Source of the DNA: Agromyces bracchium
GTDB lineage: Bacteria; Actinomycetota; Actinomycetes; Actinomycetales; Microbacteriaceae
Assembly (NCBI RefSeq): GCF_009709675.1
Contig: NZ_WMLB01000017.1
Span: forward strand, 229,088 to 293,087
Reading direction: 5' to 3'
DNA: 64,000 nt
Positions 1-8,895 of this stretch are shown piece by piece (positions within the stretch are counted from its first letter, which is position 1; the number at the start of each line of letters is the position of its first letter). Position numbers and translations under genes: made by a program. Below the pieces are notes generated by a model. That model did no database searches, was not told the DNA's origin, and saw nothing but the letters and a program-made list of their open reading frames with translations.

Positions 1-1
1 C

Positions 2-1714
2 CGCGCGCGACAGGGCGTGCCTATCCGCATCACCAAGCTCATCAGCTACCACACGGCCCGGAAGGTGCCGGCGCGCGAGCTCGTCGACCGCTGCGAGCGC
101 ACGCTCGACCGCGGCGCCGAGATCGGCGTCGCCGAGCTGTTCGCCCAGCAGCGCTCGTGGCTCGAGGACTTCTGGGCACGCTCCGACGTCGAGATCTCCG
201 GCCAGCCCGAGTTGCAGCAGGCGACCAGGTGGAACCTGTTCCAGCTCGTCCAGGCGACGGCTCGCACCGACGGCGGCGGCGTCGCCGCGAAGGGCGTCTC
301 GGGCTCCGGCTACGGCGGGCACTACTTCTGGGACTCCGAGATCTACGTCATGCCGTTCCTCAGCTACACCGCGCCGATCGTGGCGCGCAACGTGCTGCGC
401 TTCCGGCAGCGGATGCTGGAGCCCGCCCGCGCCCGCGCGCTGGAGATGAACCAGCACGGGGCCCTCTTCCCGTGGCGGACCATCAACGGGCTCGAATCGA
501 GCGCGTACTACGCGGCGGGGACCGCGCAGTACCACATCGACGCCGACATCTCCTATGCGCTCACGCAGTACGTGGCCGCGACCGGCGACGAGGACTTCCT
601 CGCGCGCGGGGCGATCGACATCCTCGTCGAGACGGCGCGCATGTGGGAGGACCTCGGGTTCTGGCGCACGAACGCCGACGACGTGTTCCACATCCACGGG
701 GTCACCGGTCCCGACGAGTACACGACCGTCGTGAACGACAACCTGTACACGAACGTCATGGCGCGCGCGAACCTCGCGGCCGCGGCATCCGCCGTCGACG
801 ACCTGCAGGTGCTCGACCCGCACGCGCACAAGAAGCTCATCGAACGGCTCGGCGTGACGCCCGCCGAGGTGGCCGGATGGCGCCGCGCCGCCGCGCACAT
901 GCACATCCCGTTCGACGAGAAGCTCGGCGTGCACCCGCAGGACGCCGCGTTCCTCGAGAAGGAACTGTGGGACCTCGAGCACACGCCCGACAACCGGCTC
1001 CCGCTGCTGCTGCACTACCACCCGCTCGTCATCTACCGCTTCCAGGTGCTGAAGCAGGCCGACGTCGTGCTCGCCCTCTACCTGCAGGGCGACCGGTTCA
1101 CGACCGAGGAGAAGCTCGCCGACTTCGAGTACTACGACCCGCTCACGACGGGCGACTCGACGCTGTCGGCGGTCGTGCAGTCGATCATCGCGTCCGAGGT
1201 CGGGTACCACGAGCTCGCGCTCCGGTACTTCCGGTCGGCCCTGTTCGTCGACCTCGCCGACCTGCACCACAACGCCGCCGACGGCGTGCACGTGGCGTCG
1301 ACCGGCGGCGTGTGGGCGGGCCTGGTGTCCGGTTTCGGTGGATTCCGCGACCACAACGGGCGCTTCACGTTCGATCCCCGGCTTCCCGACGGCTGGGAGC
1401 GCCTGTCGTTCAAGCTGACGATCCGCGGAACGCGCGTTCGGGTCGACCTGACCGAGGACGCGATCCGGTTCCGGCTCGAGACCGGCGGGCCCGATGCCGA
1501 GCTGGTGCTCGGGGTCCGCGGGAACGAGGTCGTCGTGACGGCCGACGCCCCGGTCGTCGTCCCGCTCGACGGGCACGGCGCACGTCGCGTCGGGGCGCCG
1601 ACGATGCAGAACGTCCGCGGCGCGCGCCGGGCCGACGGCACCCTGCTCACGGCGTCGATCCCGACGCTGTCGCTCGACGTCGACGAGGAGGAGCAGGCCG
1701 CGATCTTCGATTGA
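2..1714 (+). CDS. Glycoside hydrolase family 65 protein (maltose/trehalose/kojibiose phosphorylase-type), 3' part
   Basis: This is the C-terminal part of a GH65 enzyme; the frame is open to the left edge, so the start is outside the window. Family members phosphorolyse or hydrolyse alpha-glucosides such as maltose or trehalose in the cytoplasm. About 570 residues are visible, against a usual family length of 750-830, so roughly the N-terminal beta-sandwich is missing. The (alpha/alpha)6 barrel carries the signature HGVTGPDEYT, whose Glu (nt 716-718) is the expected general acid. An LPLLLHYHPLVIYRFQVLKQADVVLA-like stretch follows (nt about 1000-1080), and the protein ends in a small beta domain. 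Substrate cannot be told from sequence. An internal GTG at 17 is not a credible start because the fold is incomplete there. Confidence 0.9.
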   Translation, partial: RARQGVPIRITKLISYHTARKVPARELVDRCERTLDRGAEIGVAELFAQQRSWLEDFWARSDVEISGQPELQQATRWNLFQLVQATARTDGGGVAAKGVSGSGYGGHYFWDSEIYVMPFLSYTAPIVARNVLRFRQRMLEPARARALEMNQHGALFPWRTINGLESSAYYAAGTAQYHIDADISYALTQYVAATGDEDFLARGAIDILVETARMWEDLGFWRTNADDVFHIHGVTGPDEYTTVVNDNLYTNVMARANLAAAASAVDDLQVLDPHAHKKLIERLGVTPAEVAGWRRAAAHMHIPFDEKLGVHPQDAAFLEKELWDLEHTPDNRLPLLLHYHPLVIYRFQVLKQADVVLALYLQGDRFTTEEKLADFEYYDPLTTGDSTLSAVVQSIIASEVGYHELALRYFRSALFVDLADLHHNAADGVHVASTGGVWAGLVSGFGGFRDHNGRFTFDPRLPDGWERLSFKLTIRGTRVRVDLTEDAIRFRLETGGPDAELVLGVRGNEVVVTADAPVVVPLDGHGARRVGAPTMQNVRGARRADGTLLTASIPTLSLDVDEEEQAAIFD

Positions 1715-1813
1715 GTCGAAGCTCTCGGAACCGCATCGTTCCGCCCGTGGCCCGGCGGGTTCGCACGGGCTGCGGTTAGCATGTGAGTCGAAAACGCACC
1801 GGACGGGAGACCT

Positions 1814-2563
1814 GTGGGCCTACTGGACAACTTCGAGAAGGGTCTCGAGCGCGCGGTCAACGGCGCGTTCGCGAAGACCTTCCGCTCGGGGCTGCAGCCC
1901 GTGGAGATCACCGCCGCGCTGAAGCGCGAGATCGACACGAAGGCCGCCGTCGTCTCGCGCGACCGCGTGCTGGTGCCGAATCGCTTCATCGTGCGGATGT
2001 CGCCCGCCGACCACCAGCGGATGGACTCCCTCGGTCCGGCGCTCATCGACGAGCTCACCGATCTCGTGCAGAAGCACGCGGCGAACCAGCGGTTCCAGTT
2101 CGCCGGCGGCATCTCGATCGTGCTGCATCCCGACCCGGGCCTCTCGGAGGGCATGGTGCAGGTCGAGTCGCAGAACGTGAAGGGCCGCGTCGCCTGGACG
2201 CCCGTGCTCGACGTCGACGGCCGCCGCCATCCGATCCTCAAGGGCCGCACGGTCATCGGGCGCGGCAGCGAGGCCGATCTCACGCTCGACGACTCCGGCG
2301 CCTCGCGCCGCCACGCCGAGGTCCAGTGGGACGGCCAGCGCGCCCGCGTGCGCGACCTCGGCTCCACGAACGGCACGCAGCTCGATGGGCGGCCCGTGAA
2401 GGAGTCGGTGCTCGAGCCCGATTCGGTCATCACGATCGGCCGCTCGCGTATCGTGTTCCGGGTGCTCGCCCAAGCCGACCCCACCGACACCGCGGCCGCC
2501 CGCCGCGTCGATCCGGCCGCAGAGCGTCGCGACGGCGGCGGGTTCTGGGGGCCCGAGCGATGA
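1814..2563 (+). CDS. fhaA: FHA domain protein FhaA (DUF3662 + FHA)
   Basis: Phosphothreonine-reading adaptor of the PknA/PknB wall-growth operon. Residues 1 to about 115 are the DUF3662 domain found at the FhaA N-terminus. An FHA domain follows at about 140-215, with the signatures GRGSEADL, SRRHAEV and DLGSTNGT that bind pThr. In mycobacteria FhaA binds phosphorylated MviN/MurJ and PBPs. At 249 aa it is shorter than M. tuberculosis FhaA because the long central linker is missing. The start is GTG 1814 after GGGAGACCT. A TAGCAT -10-like hexamer at 1777-1782 is a possible operon promoter. The stop overlaps the next start as ATGA, so the genes are probably translationally coupled. Confidence 0.93.
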   Translation: MGLLDNFEKGLERAVNGAFAKTFRSGLQPVEITAALKREIDTKAAVVSRDRVLVPNRFIVRMSPADHQRMDSLGPALIDELTDLVQKHAANQRFQFAGGISIVLHPDPGLSEGMVQVESQNVKGRVAWTPVLDVDGRRHPILKGRTVIGRGSEADLTLDDSGASRRHAEVQWDGQRARVRDLGSTNGTQLDGRPVKESVLEPDSVITIGRSRIVFRVLAQADPTDTAAARRVDPAAERRDGGGFWGPER

Positions 2564-3099
2564 GTGAACTCACGCTGCTCGTCCTGCAGCTCGGCTTCCT
2601 GCTGCTGCTGTGGGTGTTCGTGTTCGCCATCGTCTACGCGCTGCGCAGCGACCTGTTCGGCCAGCGCGTGCGCAAGCTGCAGCCGGATGCCGCGGCCGCC
2701 GGCGCAGCGCCCGGCCCCGCCCCGGCGGCGAACGCGACCGCCCCGACCGCCGCGGTCTCCAAGCCGGCGCCGGTGCCGTCGGGCGGTGGTGGCGATGCGA
2801 CCGCCGAGAACGCCTCGCGGCTCGTCATCACGTCCGGCGCGAAGTCCGGCGCCGAGTTCCCGCTCGGGCGCGACGAGATCACGATCGGCCGTTCGAGCGA
2901 CTCGGCGATCATCATCCGCGACGACTACACGTCGACCCACCACGCCCGCCTCATGCTCTGGAACGGTCGCTGGATGATCCAGGACCTCGACTCCACGAAC
3001 GGCACGTTCCTCAACGGCTCCCGAGTCACCGTGCCCACGCCCATCCCGCTCGGAGCCACCGTCAAGGTCGGAGCGACGACGTTCGAGCTGCGGCGGTAG
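2560..3099 (+). CDS. fhaB: Membrane-anchored FHA domain protein FhaB
   Basis: Short FHA protein with one N-terminal membrane helix (about residues 5-26, Leu/Val/Ile-rich), an Ala/Pro/Gly-rich linker and a C-terminal FHA domain (about 87-175, with TIGRSSDSAI, STHHARL and DLDSTNGTF). The family (FhaB/FipA in mycobacteria) docks phosphorylated divisome and elongation proteins and is a substrate of PknA/PknB. The 179-aa length is normal. The ATG at 2560 overlaps the fhaA stop by 4 bp, and pstP begins 3 bp after its stop, so all belong to one transcript. Confidence 0.93.
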   Translation: MSELTLLVLQLGFLLLLWVFVFAIVYALRSDLFGQRVRKLQPDAAAAGAAPGPAPAANATAPTAAVSKPAPVPSGGGGDATAENASRLVITSGAKSGAEFPLGRDEITIGRSSDSAIIIRDDYTSTHHARLMLWNGRWMIQDLDSTNGTFLNGSRVTVPTPIPLGATVKVGATTFELRR

Positions 3100-3102
3100 C
3101 CC

Positions 3103-4335
3103 ATGGCCAGCGTCAAGGCGAGCGCGGCGGTCTCGCACGTCGGTCGGGTCCGCGCGAGCAACCAGGACTCGGGCTACGCCGGCCGCCGACTGTTCCTCGT
3201 CGCCGACGGCATGGGCGGCCACGCCGGCGGCGACGTCGCGAGTGCGATCGCGACGCGCCGCATCGCCGAGGCCGACGCCGACTACGACTCGTCGGCGGAT
3301 GCCGCGGCGGCCCTCGAATCCGCGCTCCTCTCGGCGAACCGCAACCTCGAGGAGACGGTCGCCGAGCACTCCGAGCTCACCGGCATGGGCACCACGACGA
3401 GCGCGATGCTCGTGCAGCAGGACCGCGTCGTCATCGCCCACATCGGCGACTCCCGCGTCTACCTCTTCCGTTCGGGCGAACTCAGCCAGGTCTCCACCGA
3501 CCACACCTTCGTCCAGCGACTCGTCGATGCCGGTCGCATCACGGCCGAGGAGGCCATGGTCCACCCGCGGCGCTCGGTGCTCATGCGCGTCCTCGGCGAC
3601 GTCGAGGCATCCCCTGAGATCGACACCATGGTGATCGACACCCACCCGGGCGACCGGTGGATGATGTGCTCCGACGGGCTCTCGGGCGTCGTCTCGTTCG
3701 ACGACATCCACGAGATGCTCTCGGCGGACGCCGGTGCGAAGCAGGTCGCCGACCGACTCGTGAAGGCGTCGCTCGACGGCGGCGCCCCCGACAACGTCAC
3801 GGTCGTGGTCGTCGACATCGGCGATCCGCCCGCCCCCGACACGCCGCCGCTCATCGTGGGCTCGGCCGCCGCGCCCCTCGCCTTCGGCACGGCGCCCGAG
3901 CCGGCGCGCCGCCCCGGCATCCGCCTCACGCCGTTCCGACCGCACCCGGTGCAGGAGACGCACTTCGAGCCCGACTCGGAGGAGTACTTCGACGAGCTGA
4001 TCGAGGAGGACGAGCGCCGGCGGAGGCGTCGGCGCATCATGTGGGGCGTCTGGATCGCGCTGCTCGTCGGCGCGATCGTCACGGTCACCACGCTCGGCTA
4101 CCAGTGGACCCAGACGCGGTACTACGTCGGCGAGTACAACGGCCGCGTCGCGATCTACCAGGGCATCCAGCAGGATCTCGGCCCGATCTCCCTGCACCGC
4201 CTCCACTCCGAGACACCCGTCGACATCGCCGACCTGAAGGCCTACGACCAGCAACGGGTCGAGCAGACGATCACCGCGGGCACGCTCGAGGAGGCCATGC
4301 GCATCGTGGACCGATTGGAGGAGTCCGTTGACTGA
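3103..4335 (+). CDS. pstP: PP2C-type Ser/Thr protein phosphatase PstP
   Basis: Metal-dependent phosphatase that reverses PknA/PknB signalling. The cytoplasmic PP2C domain covers residues 1 to about 245 and has the family motifs RASNQDS, LVADGMGGHAGGD, AHIGDSRVYLF, MCSDGLSG and GGAPDNVTVVV, which supply the metal-binding Asp residues. A proline-rich and then acidic linker leads to an Arg cluster and one membrane helix (about 311-335), followed by a ~75-residue extracellular segment. The layout matches mycobacterial PstP, whose extracellular part is longer. ATG 3103 lies 3 bp after fhaB. Its 3' end overlaps the rodA start by 8 bp. Confidence 0.95.
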   Translation: MASVKASAAVSHVGRVRASNQDSGYAGRRLFLVADGMGGHAGGDVASAIATRRIAEADADYDSSADAAAALESALLSANRNLEETVAEHSELTGMGTTTSAMLVQQDRVVIAHIGDSRVYLFRSGELSQVSTDHTFVQRLVDAGRITAEEAMVHPRRSVLMRVLGDVEASPEIDTMVIDTHPGDRWMMCSDGLSGVVSFDDIHEMLSADAGAKQVADRLVKASLDGGAPDNVTVVVVDIGDPPAPDTPPLIVGSAAAPLAFGTAPEPARRPGIRLTPFRPHPVQETHFEPDSEEYFDELIEEDERRRRRRRIMWGVWIALLVGAIVTVTTLGYQWTQTRYYVGEYNGRVAIYQGIQQDLGPISLHRLHSETPVDIADLKAYDQQRVEQTITAGTLEEAMRIVDRLEESVD

Positions 4336-5728
4336 CCGAGGCGCGGCACGCGCACCCGAGCGCGCCCCCGCGACGGGGAGCGTGCGCCGCATCCGCATGC
4401 CGCAGAAGCTGCGGAACCTCGAGCTCGGCCTGCTCATCGTGGCGTGCGTGATCAACGCCGGCGCGATCGTGCTCGTGCAGCTCGGCGCCCTCGGTCGCGT
4501 GGACACGCAGCTCGTGCTGCTCGGCGCGGGGCTCTCCGCGCTGGTGTTCGGACTGCACATCGCGATGCGCTTCGTGGCGCGCGACGCCGACCCGTTCCTC
4601 CTGCCGATCGCGACGGTCCTGAACGGACTCGGCATCGCCATGATCTACCGCATCGACATCGCCTACGGCGACGCCGGGTGGGACAGCGCGGCCGTCCGCC
4701 AGATCGTCTGGAGCGTGATCGCGATCGCCGCCGCGCTCGCGACCATCCTGCTGATCCGCAACCACCGCATGCTGTTCCGCTACACCTATCTCTCCGGGCT
4801 CATCGCGATCGTCCTCCTGCTGCTGCCGCTCGTGCCGGGCCTCGGCCAGACGAGGGGCGGCGCGCGCGTCTGGATCGGCATCGGCGACCTCGTCACGTTC
4901 CAGCCCGGCGAGATCGCGAAGATCGCCCTCGCGGTGTTCTTCGCCGGCTACCTCGTGCGCAACCGCGATTCGCTCTCGATGGTGGGCCGCACGTTCCTCG
5001 GCATGCGGTTCCCGCGCGGGCGCGACCTCGGGCCGCTGCTGGTCGTCTGGGCCCTGTCGATGGCGGTCATCGTCTTCCAGCGCGACCTCGGCACCGCCCT
5101 GCTCTACTTCGGGCTCTTCCTCGTGATGCTCTACGTCGCGACGAGCCGGCTCTCGTGGGTCGTGCTCGGGCTCAGCCTGTTCTTCGCGGGCGCGATCATC
5201 GCCAGCCAGACGCTCGACTACGTCAACGGGCGCTTCCAGAACTGGCTGAACGCGTTCGACCCCGCCGTGTACGACGCGCAGGGCGGCTCGTTCCAGCTCG
5301 TGCAGGGTCTGTTCGGGCTCGCCAACGGCGGACTCATCGGCACCGGACTCGGCCAGGGCCGACCCGACCTCACGCCGGTCCCGCAGTCCGACTACATCAT
5401 CGCGAGCCTCGGCGAGGAGCTCGGGCTCGCCGGCCTCTTCGCGATCCTCGCGCTCTACGTGCTCTTCGTGGCGCGCGGCTTCCGCATCGGGTTCGCCGGG
5501 CAGGACGACTTCGGCAAGCTCCTCGGCGTCGGGCTCTCGTTCGTCGTGGCCCTCCAGGTCTTCATCGTCGTCGGCGGCGTGACCCGCGTCATCCCGCTCA
5601 CCGGCCTCACGACGCCCTTCCTCGCGGCCGGCGGCTCGTCGCTCGTCGCCAACTGGATCATCGTCGCGCTCCTGCTCCGGCTCTCCGACACGGTCCGCAA
5701 CCACCCGAGGCTGGTGATCGACGGATGA
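4328..5728 (+). CDS. rodA: SEDS-family peptidoglycan glycosyltransferase RodA
   Basis: Polytopic lipid-II polymerase of the elongation machinery, partner of the class B PBP encoded next. The 466 residues contain about ten hydrophobic segments and typical SEDS motifs: the QPGEIAKI region, VFQRDLGTALLYF with the conserved Asp-Leu-Gly, and a C-terminal DYIIASLGEELG and GLTTPFLAAGGSS. The N-terminal tail is basic and cytoplasmic. The best start is TTG 4328, overlapping the pstP stop by 8 bp; no ATG/GTG gives a full-length first helix. The stop overlaps pbpA as ATGA. FtsW is the alternative SEDS assignment, but the position between pstP and pbpA fits RodA. Confidence 0.94.
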   Translation: MTDRGAARAPERAPATGSVRRIRMPQKLRNLELGLLIVACVINAGAIVLVQLGALGRVDTQLVLLGAGLSALVFGLHIAMRFVARDADPFLLPIATVLNGLGIAMIYRIDIAYGDAGWDSAAVRQIVWSVIAIAAALATILLIRNHRMLFRYTYLSGLIAIVLLLLPLVPGLGQTRGGARVWIGIGDLVTFQPGEIAKIALAVFFAGYLVRNRDSLSMVGRTFLGMRFPRGRDLGPLLVVWALSMAVIVFQRDLGTALLYFGLFLVMLYVATSRLSWVVLGLSLFFAGAIIASQTLDYVNGRFQNWLNAFDPAVYDAQGGSFQLVQGLFGLANGGLIGTGLGQGRPDLTPVPQSDYIIASLGEELGLAGLFAILALYVLFVARGFRIGFAGQDDFGKLLGVGLSFVVALQVFIVVGGVTRVIPLTGLTTPFLAAGGSSLVANWIIVALLLRLSDTVRNHPRLVIDG

Positions 5729-7179
5729 ACCGCGAACTCAAGCGGGTGACGATCGTCTCCCTCCTCATGTTCCTCACGCTCTTCGTCGCCTCGACGATCA
5801 TCCAGTACGTGCAGGCCGACAACCTCGCCGCCGATCCGCGCAACGCGCGGACGCTGTACCAGAGCTACTCGGTCGAGCGGGGCCCGATCCTCGTCGGGGG
5901 CGAGCCGATCGCGTTCTCCGAGCCGTCCGACGACGACTACAAGTTCCAGCGGATCTACGCCGACGGCCCGCTGTACGCCCCCGTCACCGGCTTCATCCCG
6001 GTCAACGGCGAGGCGACGGGGCTCGAGGGATCACTGAACGCCGAGCTCAGCGGCACCTCGGAGTCGCAGTTCTTCGACTCGCTGAACCGGCTCATCTCCG
6101 GCCAGGACCCGATGGGCGCCTCCGTCGAGGTCACGATCGACCCGGTGGCCCAGCGAGCGGCATGGGACGCCCTCGGCGACTACACGGGCGCCATCATCGT
6201 GACCCAGCCGAGCAGCGGGCGCATCATCGCGATGGTGACGAAGCCCACCTACGACCCGAACACGCTCGCCGTGCACAACGGCGAGGAGGTCGACCAGACC
6301 TACCAGAACCTCGTCGAGGACCCGGGCGACCCGCTCTTCAACCGGGCGACCGGCGGCGACATGAACCCGCCCGGATCGGTGTTCAAGCTCGTGATGACGG
6401 CGGCCGCGCTCGAGTCCGGCCAGTACACGCCCGACAGCACCTTCCCGAACCCCGCCGAGTTCACGCTGCCCGGGACGAGCTCGGTCGTGCGCAATTCCAG
6501 CGGCGGCTCGTGCGGCGGCGGGTCCGAGGTGACCCTCGCGACCGCGCTGCGGCTCTCGTGCAACATCCCGTTCGCCGAACTCGCCCTCGAGCTCGGCGAC
6601 GACGCGATCCGTGCGCAGGCCGAGAAGTTCGGCTTCAACTCCGACTTCGCGATCCCGAACCCCACCGAGACGAGCACCTACCCGGAGAACCCGGACGAGC
6701 CGCAGACGGCGCTGACCGGCTTCGGCCAGGGCGACGTGCGGGCGACCCCGATGCAGATGGCCATGGTCTCGGCGGCGATCGCGAACGGCGGCATCGTGAT
6801 GGATCCCGACCTCGTCGAGTCGATCACGGCACCCGACTTCCGCCCGATCGAGGAGTTCGACGCCTCGCAGTTCGGCCGCGCGATCAGCGAGTCCACGGCC
6901 CGGACGATGACCGAGATGATGGTCAACGGCGTCGAGAACGGCGCCGCGAGTAATGCAAGAATAGACGGCGTCAGCGTGGCCGGTAAGACGGGTACAGCGG
7001 AGAACGGCGAGGACGATCCCTACACCTTGTGGTTCACAGGTTTTGCCCCCGCCGACGACCCTCAGTATGCGATCACGGTGCTCGTGGAAGACGGCGGAGG
7101 GCTTGGTCAGGAGGGGTTCGGCAATCTGATTGCCGCGCCATTGGCGAAACAGGTACTAGAGGCGGTGCTGAACAAATGA
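5725..7179 (+). CDS. pbpA: Class B penicillin-binding protein PbpA
   Basis: Membrane-anchored peptidoglycan transpeptidase working with RodA. It has one N-terminal signal-anchor helix (about residues 8-28), a short pedestal domain, and a transpeptidase domain with all three active-site motifs: S218-x-x-K (GSVFK), S278-x-N (SCN) and K421-T-G. Length is 484 aa, normal for actinobacterial PbpA. The ATG overlaps the rodA stop by 4 bp and the stop overlaps the pknA start by 4 bp. The last ~250 nt (about 6945-7179) are visibly less GC-biased than the rest of the gene, with codons such as AAT, ATA and TTT. Confidence 0.95.
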   Translation: MNRELKRVTIVSLLMFLTLFVASTIIQYVQADNLAADPRNARTLYQSYSVERGPILVGGEPIAFSEPSDDDYKFQRIYADGPLYAPVTGFIPVNGEATGLEGSLNAELSGTSESQFFDSLNRLISGQDPMGASVEVTIDPVAQRAAWDALGDYTGAIIVTQPSSGRIIAMVTKPTYDPNTLAVHNGEEVDQTYQNLVEDPGDPLFNRATGGDMNPPGSVFKLVMTAAALESGQYTPDSTFPNPAEFTLPGTSSVVRNSSGGSCGGGSEVTLATALRLSCNIPFAELALELGDDAIRAQAEKFGFNSDFAIPNPTETSTYPENPDEPQTALTGFGQGDVRATPMQMAMVSAAIANGGIVMDPDLVESITAPDFRPIEEFDASQFGRAISESTARTMTEMMVNGVENGAASNARIDGVSVAGKTGTAENGEDDPYTLWFTGFAPADDPQYAITVLVEDGGGLGQEGFGNLIAAPLAKQVLEAVLNK

Positions 7180-8858
7180 GACCGAGTGCTGGGCTCACCT
7201 TCGGTGGACGGTACGAGCTGCAGTCCCGGATCGCCATCGGCGGCATGGGCGAAGTGTGGCAGGCCACCGACCTCGTCATCGGCCGCCAGGTGGCGCTGAA
7301 GATCCTCAAGGACGAATACCTCGGCGACCCGGGCTTCCTCGAGCGCTTCCGCGCCGAGGCCCGCCACGCCGCGCTCGTGAACCACGAGGGCATCGCGAAC
7401 GTCTTCGACTACGGCGAGGAGGAGGGCAGCGCCTACCTCGTGATGGAGCTCGTCCCCGGCGAGGCGCTCTCGACGATCCTCGAGCGCGAGCACGTGCTCT
7501 CGACCGACAAGGTCCTCGACATCGTCGCGCAGACGGCCGCTGCACTGCAGGCCGCGCACGCCGCGGGCCTCGTGCACCGCGACATCAAGCCGGGCAACCT
7601 CCTCATCACGCCCGACGGCCGCGTCAAGATCACCGACTTCGGCATCGCGCGGATCGCCGACCAGGTGCCGCTCACCGCGACCGGCCAGGTCATGGGCACG
7701 GTGCAGTACCTCTCGCCGGAGCAGGCCTCGGGTCACCCGGCGTCCCCGACGACCGACATCTACTCGCTCGGCATCGTGGCCTACGAGTGCCTCGCGGGCC
7801 GCCGTCCGTTCACGGGCGAGTCGCAGGTCGCCATCGCGATGGCGCAGATCAACGAGACCCCGCCCGACCTGCCCGTCACGGTCTCCGAACCGGTGCGGAA
7901 CCTCGTCTACTCGTGCATCGCGAAGAATCCCGCCGACCGTCCGCAGACGGCGGCGCACCTCGCGCGAGCGGCCACCGCGCTGCGCCGTGGCGACGTCCAG
8001 GCGGCCGCTGCGGCCGTCCCAGCGGTGCTCGGCGCCGCGGCCGGCATGACCGCGGCGACGATGCTGATGCCGCAGGCGGGCGCGAACACCGCCGCGACGA
8101 CGGTGCTGCCCGCGGGAGCGGGAGTGCCCGAGGGCGAGGAGGAGGAGCAGCCGGTCGAGCGCAAGCGCAGCCCGTGGACGTGGCCGCTCATCGTGCTCAT
8201 CATCCTGCTCGCGCTGGTGCTGATCGGCACGATCATCGCGCTCGCGCTGAACAGCGGCAACCAGCCCGCGGCGACCACGTCGAGCGGCCCGCCGTCGACG
8301 TCCTCGGCACCGCCCACCTCGTCGAGCGCGCCCCCGCCCGAGACGACTACGGCGGCGCCGACCACCGAGCAGGTCGACCGCGCCGCGTACATCGGGCGGA
8401 ACGTCGATGAGGTCCGGGGCGAGCTCGAAGGGCTCGGATTCGTCGTGAGCACGCAGGAGGGCGCGCCCGCCACGACGCCCGACCAGGCGAACACCGTCTC
8501 CGACGTGAACCCGAGCGGACCGGTCACGATCGGCTCGACCATCACGGTGACCTACCTCGGCGCCCCCGAGACCCCGAGCGCGCCGGCGAACGCGCCGACG
8601 GTGAACCCGGCGGATGTCACCGCGGGCGGCATCGTCCAGGTCAGCTGGCCCGCAGCCAGCTGCCCGTCCGGCCAGCAGCTGAGCGGGTACGAGGTGGCCG
8701 TCACGAACGACGCGACCGCACCGAGCCCCGTCGGCGCCGGAACGACGAACGTCAACGTGCAGGCGGGGAACCAGGACTTCGAGGTCACCTACCGGTACTT
8801 CTGCGGTCAGCTCGACTCGCCGTTCTCGCCAGCGGCACCGGTCACGATCCAGCCCTAG
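7176..8858 (+). CDS. pknA: Ser/Thr protein kinase PknA with extracellular PASTA and Fn3-like domains
   Basis: Membrane kinase controlling wall growth and division. The kinase domain covers about residues 8-265, with a glycine loop (AIGGMGEVW), VALK lysine, the HRDIKPGN catalytic loop near residue 135 and DFG. An Ala-rich juxtamembrane linker follows, then a membrane helix at about 332-357. Outside are a Ser/Thr/Pro-rich stalk, one PASTA-like repeat (about 405-465) and a C-terminal segment resembling a fibronectin type III fold, rich in Asn/Val/Thr with two Cys. M. tuberculosis PknA lacks an extracellular PASTA domain, so this ectodomain is longer than the best-known homologue. ATG 7176 overlaps the pbpA stop by 4 bp. 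Confidence 0.93.
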   Translation: MRPSAGLTFGGRYELQSRIAIGGMGEVWQATDLVIGRQVALKILKDEYLGDPGFLERFRAEARHAALVNHEGIANVFDYGEEEGSAYLVMELVPGEALSTILEREHVLSTDKVLDIVAQTAAALQAAHAAGLVHRDIKPGNLLITPDGRVKITDFGIARIADQVPLTATGQVMGTVQYLSPEQASGHPASPTTDIYSLGIVAYECLAGRRPFTGESQVAIAMAQINETPPDLPVTVSEPVRNLVYSCIAKNPADRPQTAAHLARAATALRRGDVQAAAAAVPAVLGAAAGMTAATMLMPQAGANTAATTVLPAGAGVPEGEEEEQPVERKRSPWTWPLIVLIILLALVLIGTIIALALNSGNQPAATTSSGPPSTSSAPPTSSSAPPPETTTAAPTTEQVDRAAYIGRNVDEVRGELEGLGFVVSTQEGAPATTPDQANTVSDVNPSGPVTIGSTITVTYLGAPETPSAPANAPTVNPADVTAGGIVQVSWPAASCPSGQQLSGYEVAVTNDATAPSPVGAGTTNVNVQAGNQDFEVTYRYFCGQLDSPFSPAAPVTIQP

Positions 8859-8895
8859 CATCCCCGGAACGAGCCCTACACGAAACGGAGACACC

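Noticed and set aside
1132..4641. 1169-codon minus-strand frame opposite the GH65-fhaAB-pstP-rodA genes
   Set aside because: Long antisense frames are expected in very GC-rich DNA; the plus-strand genes here are certain and tightly coupled.
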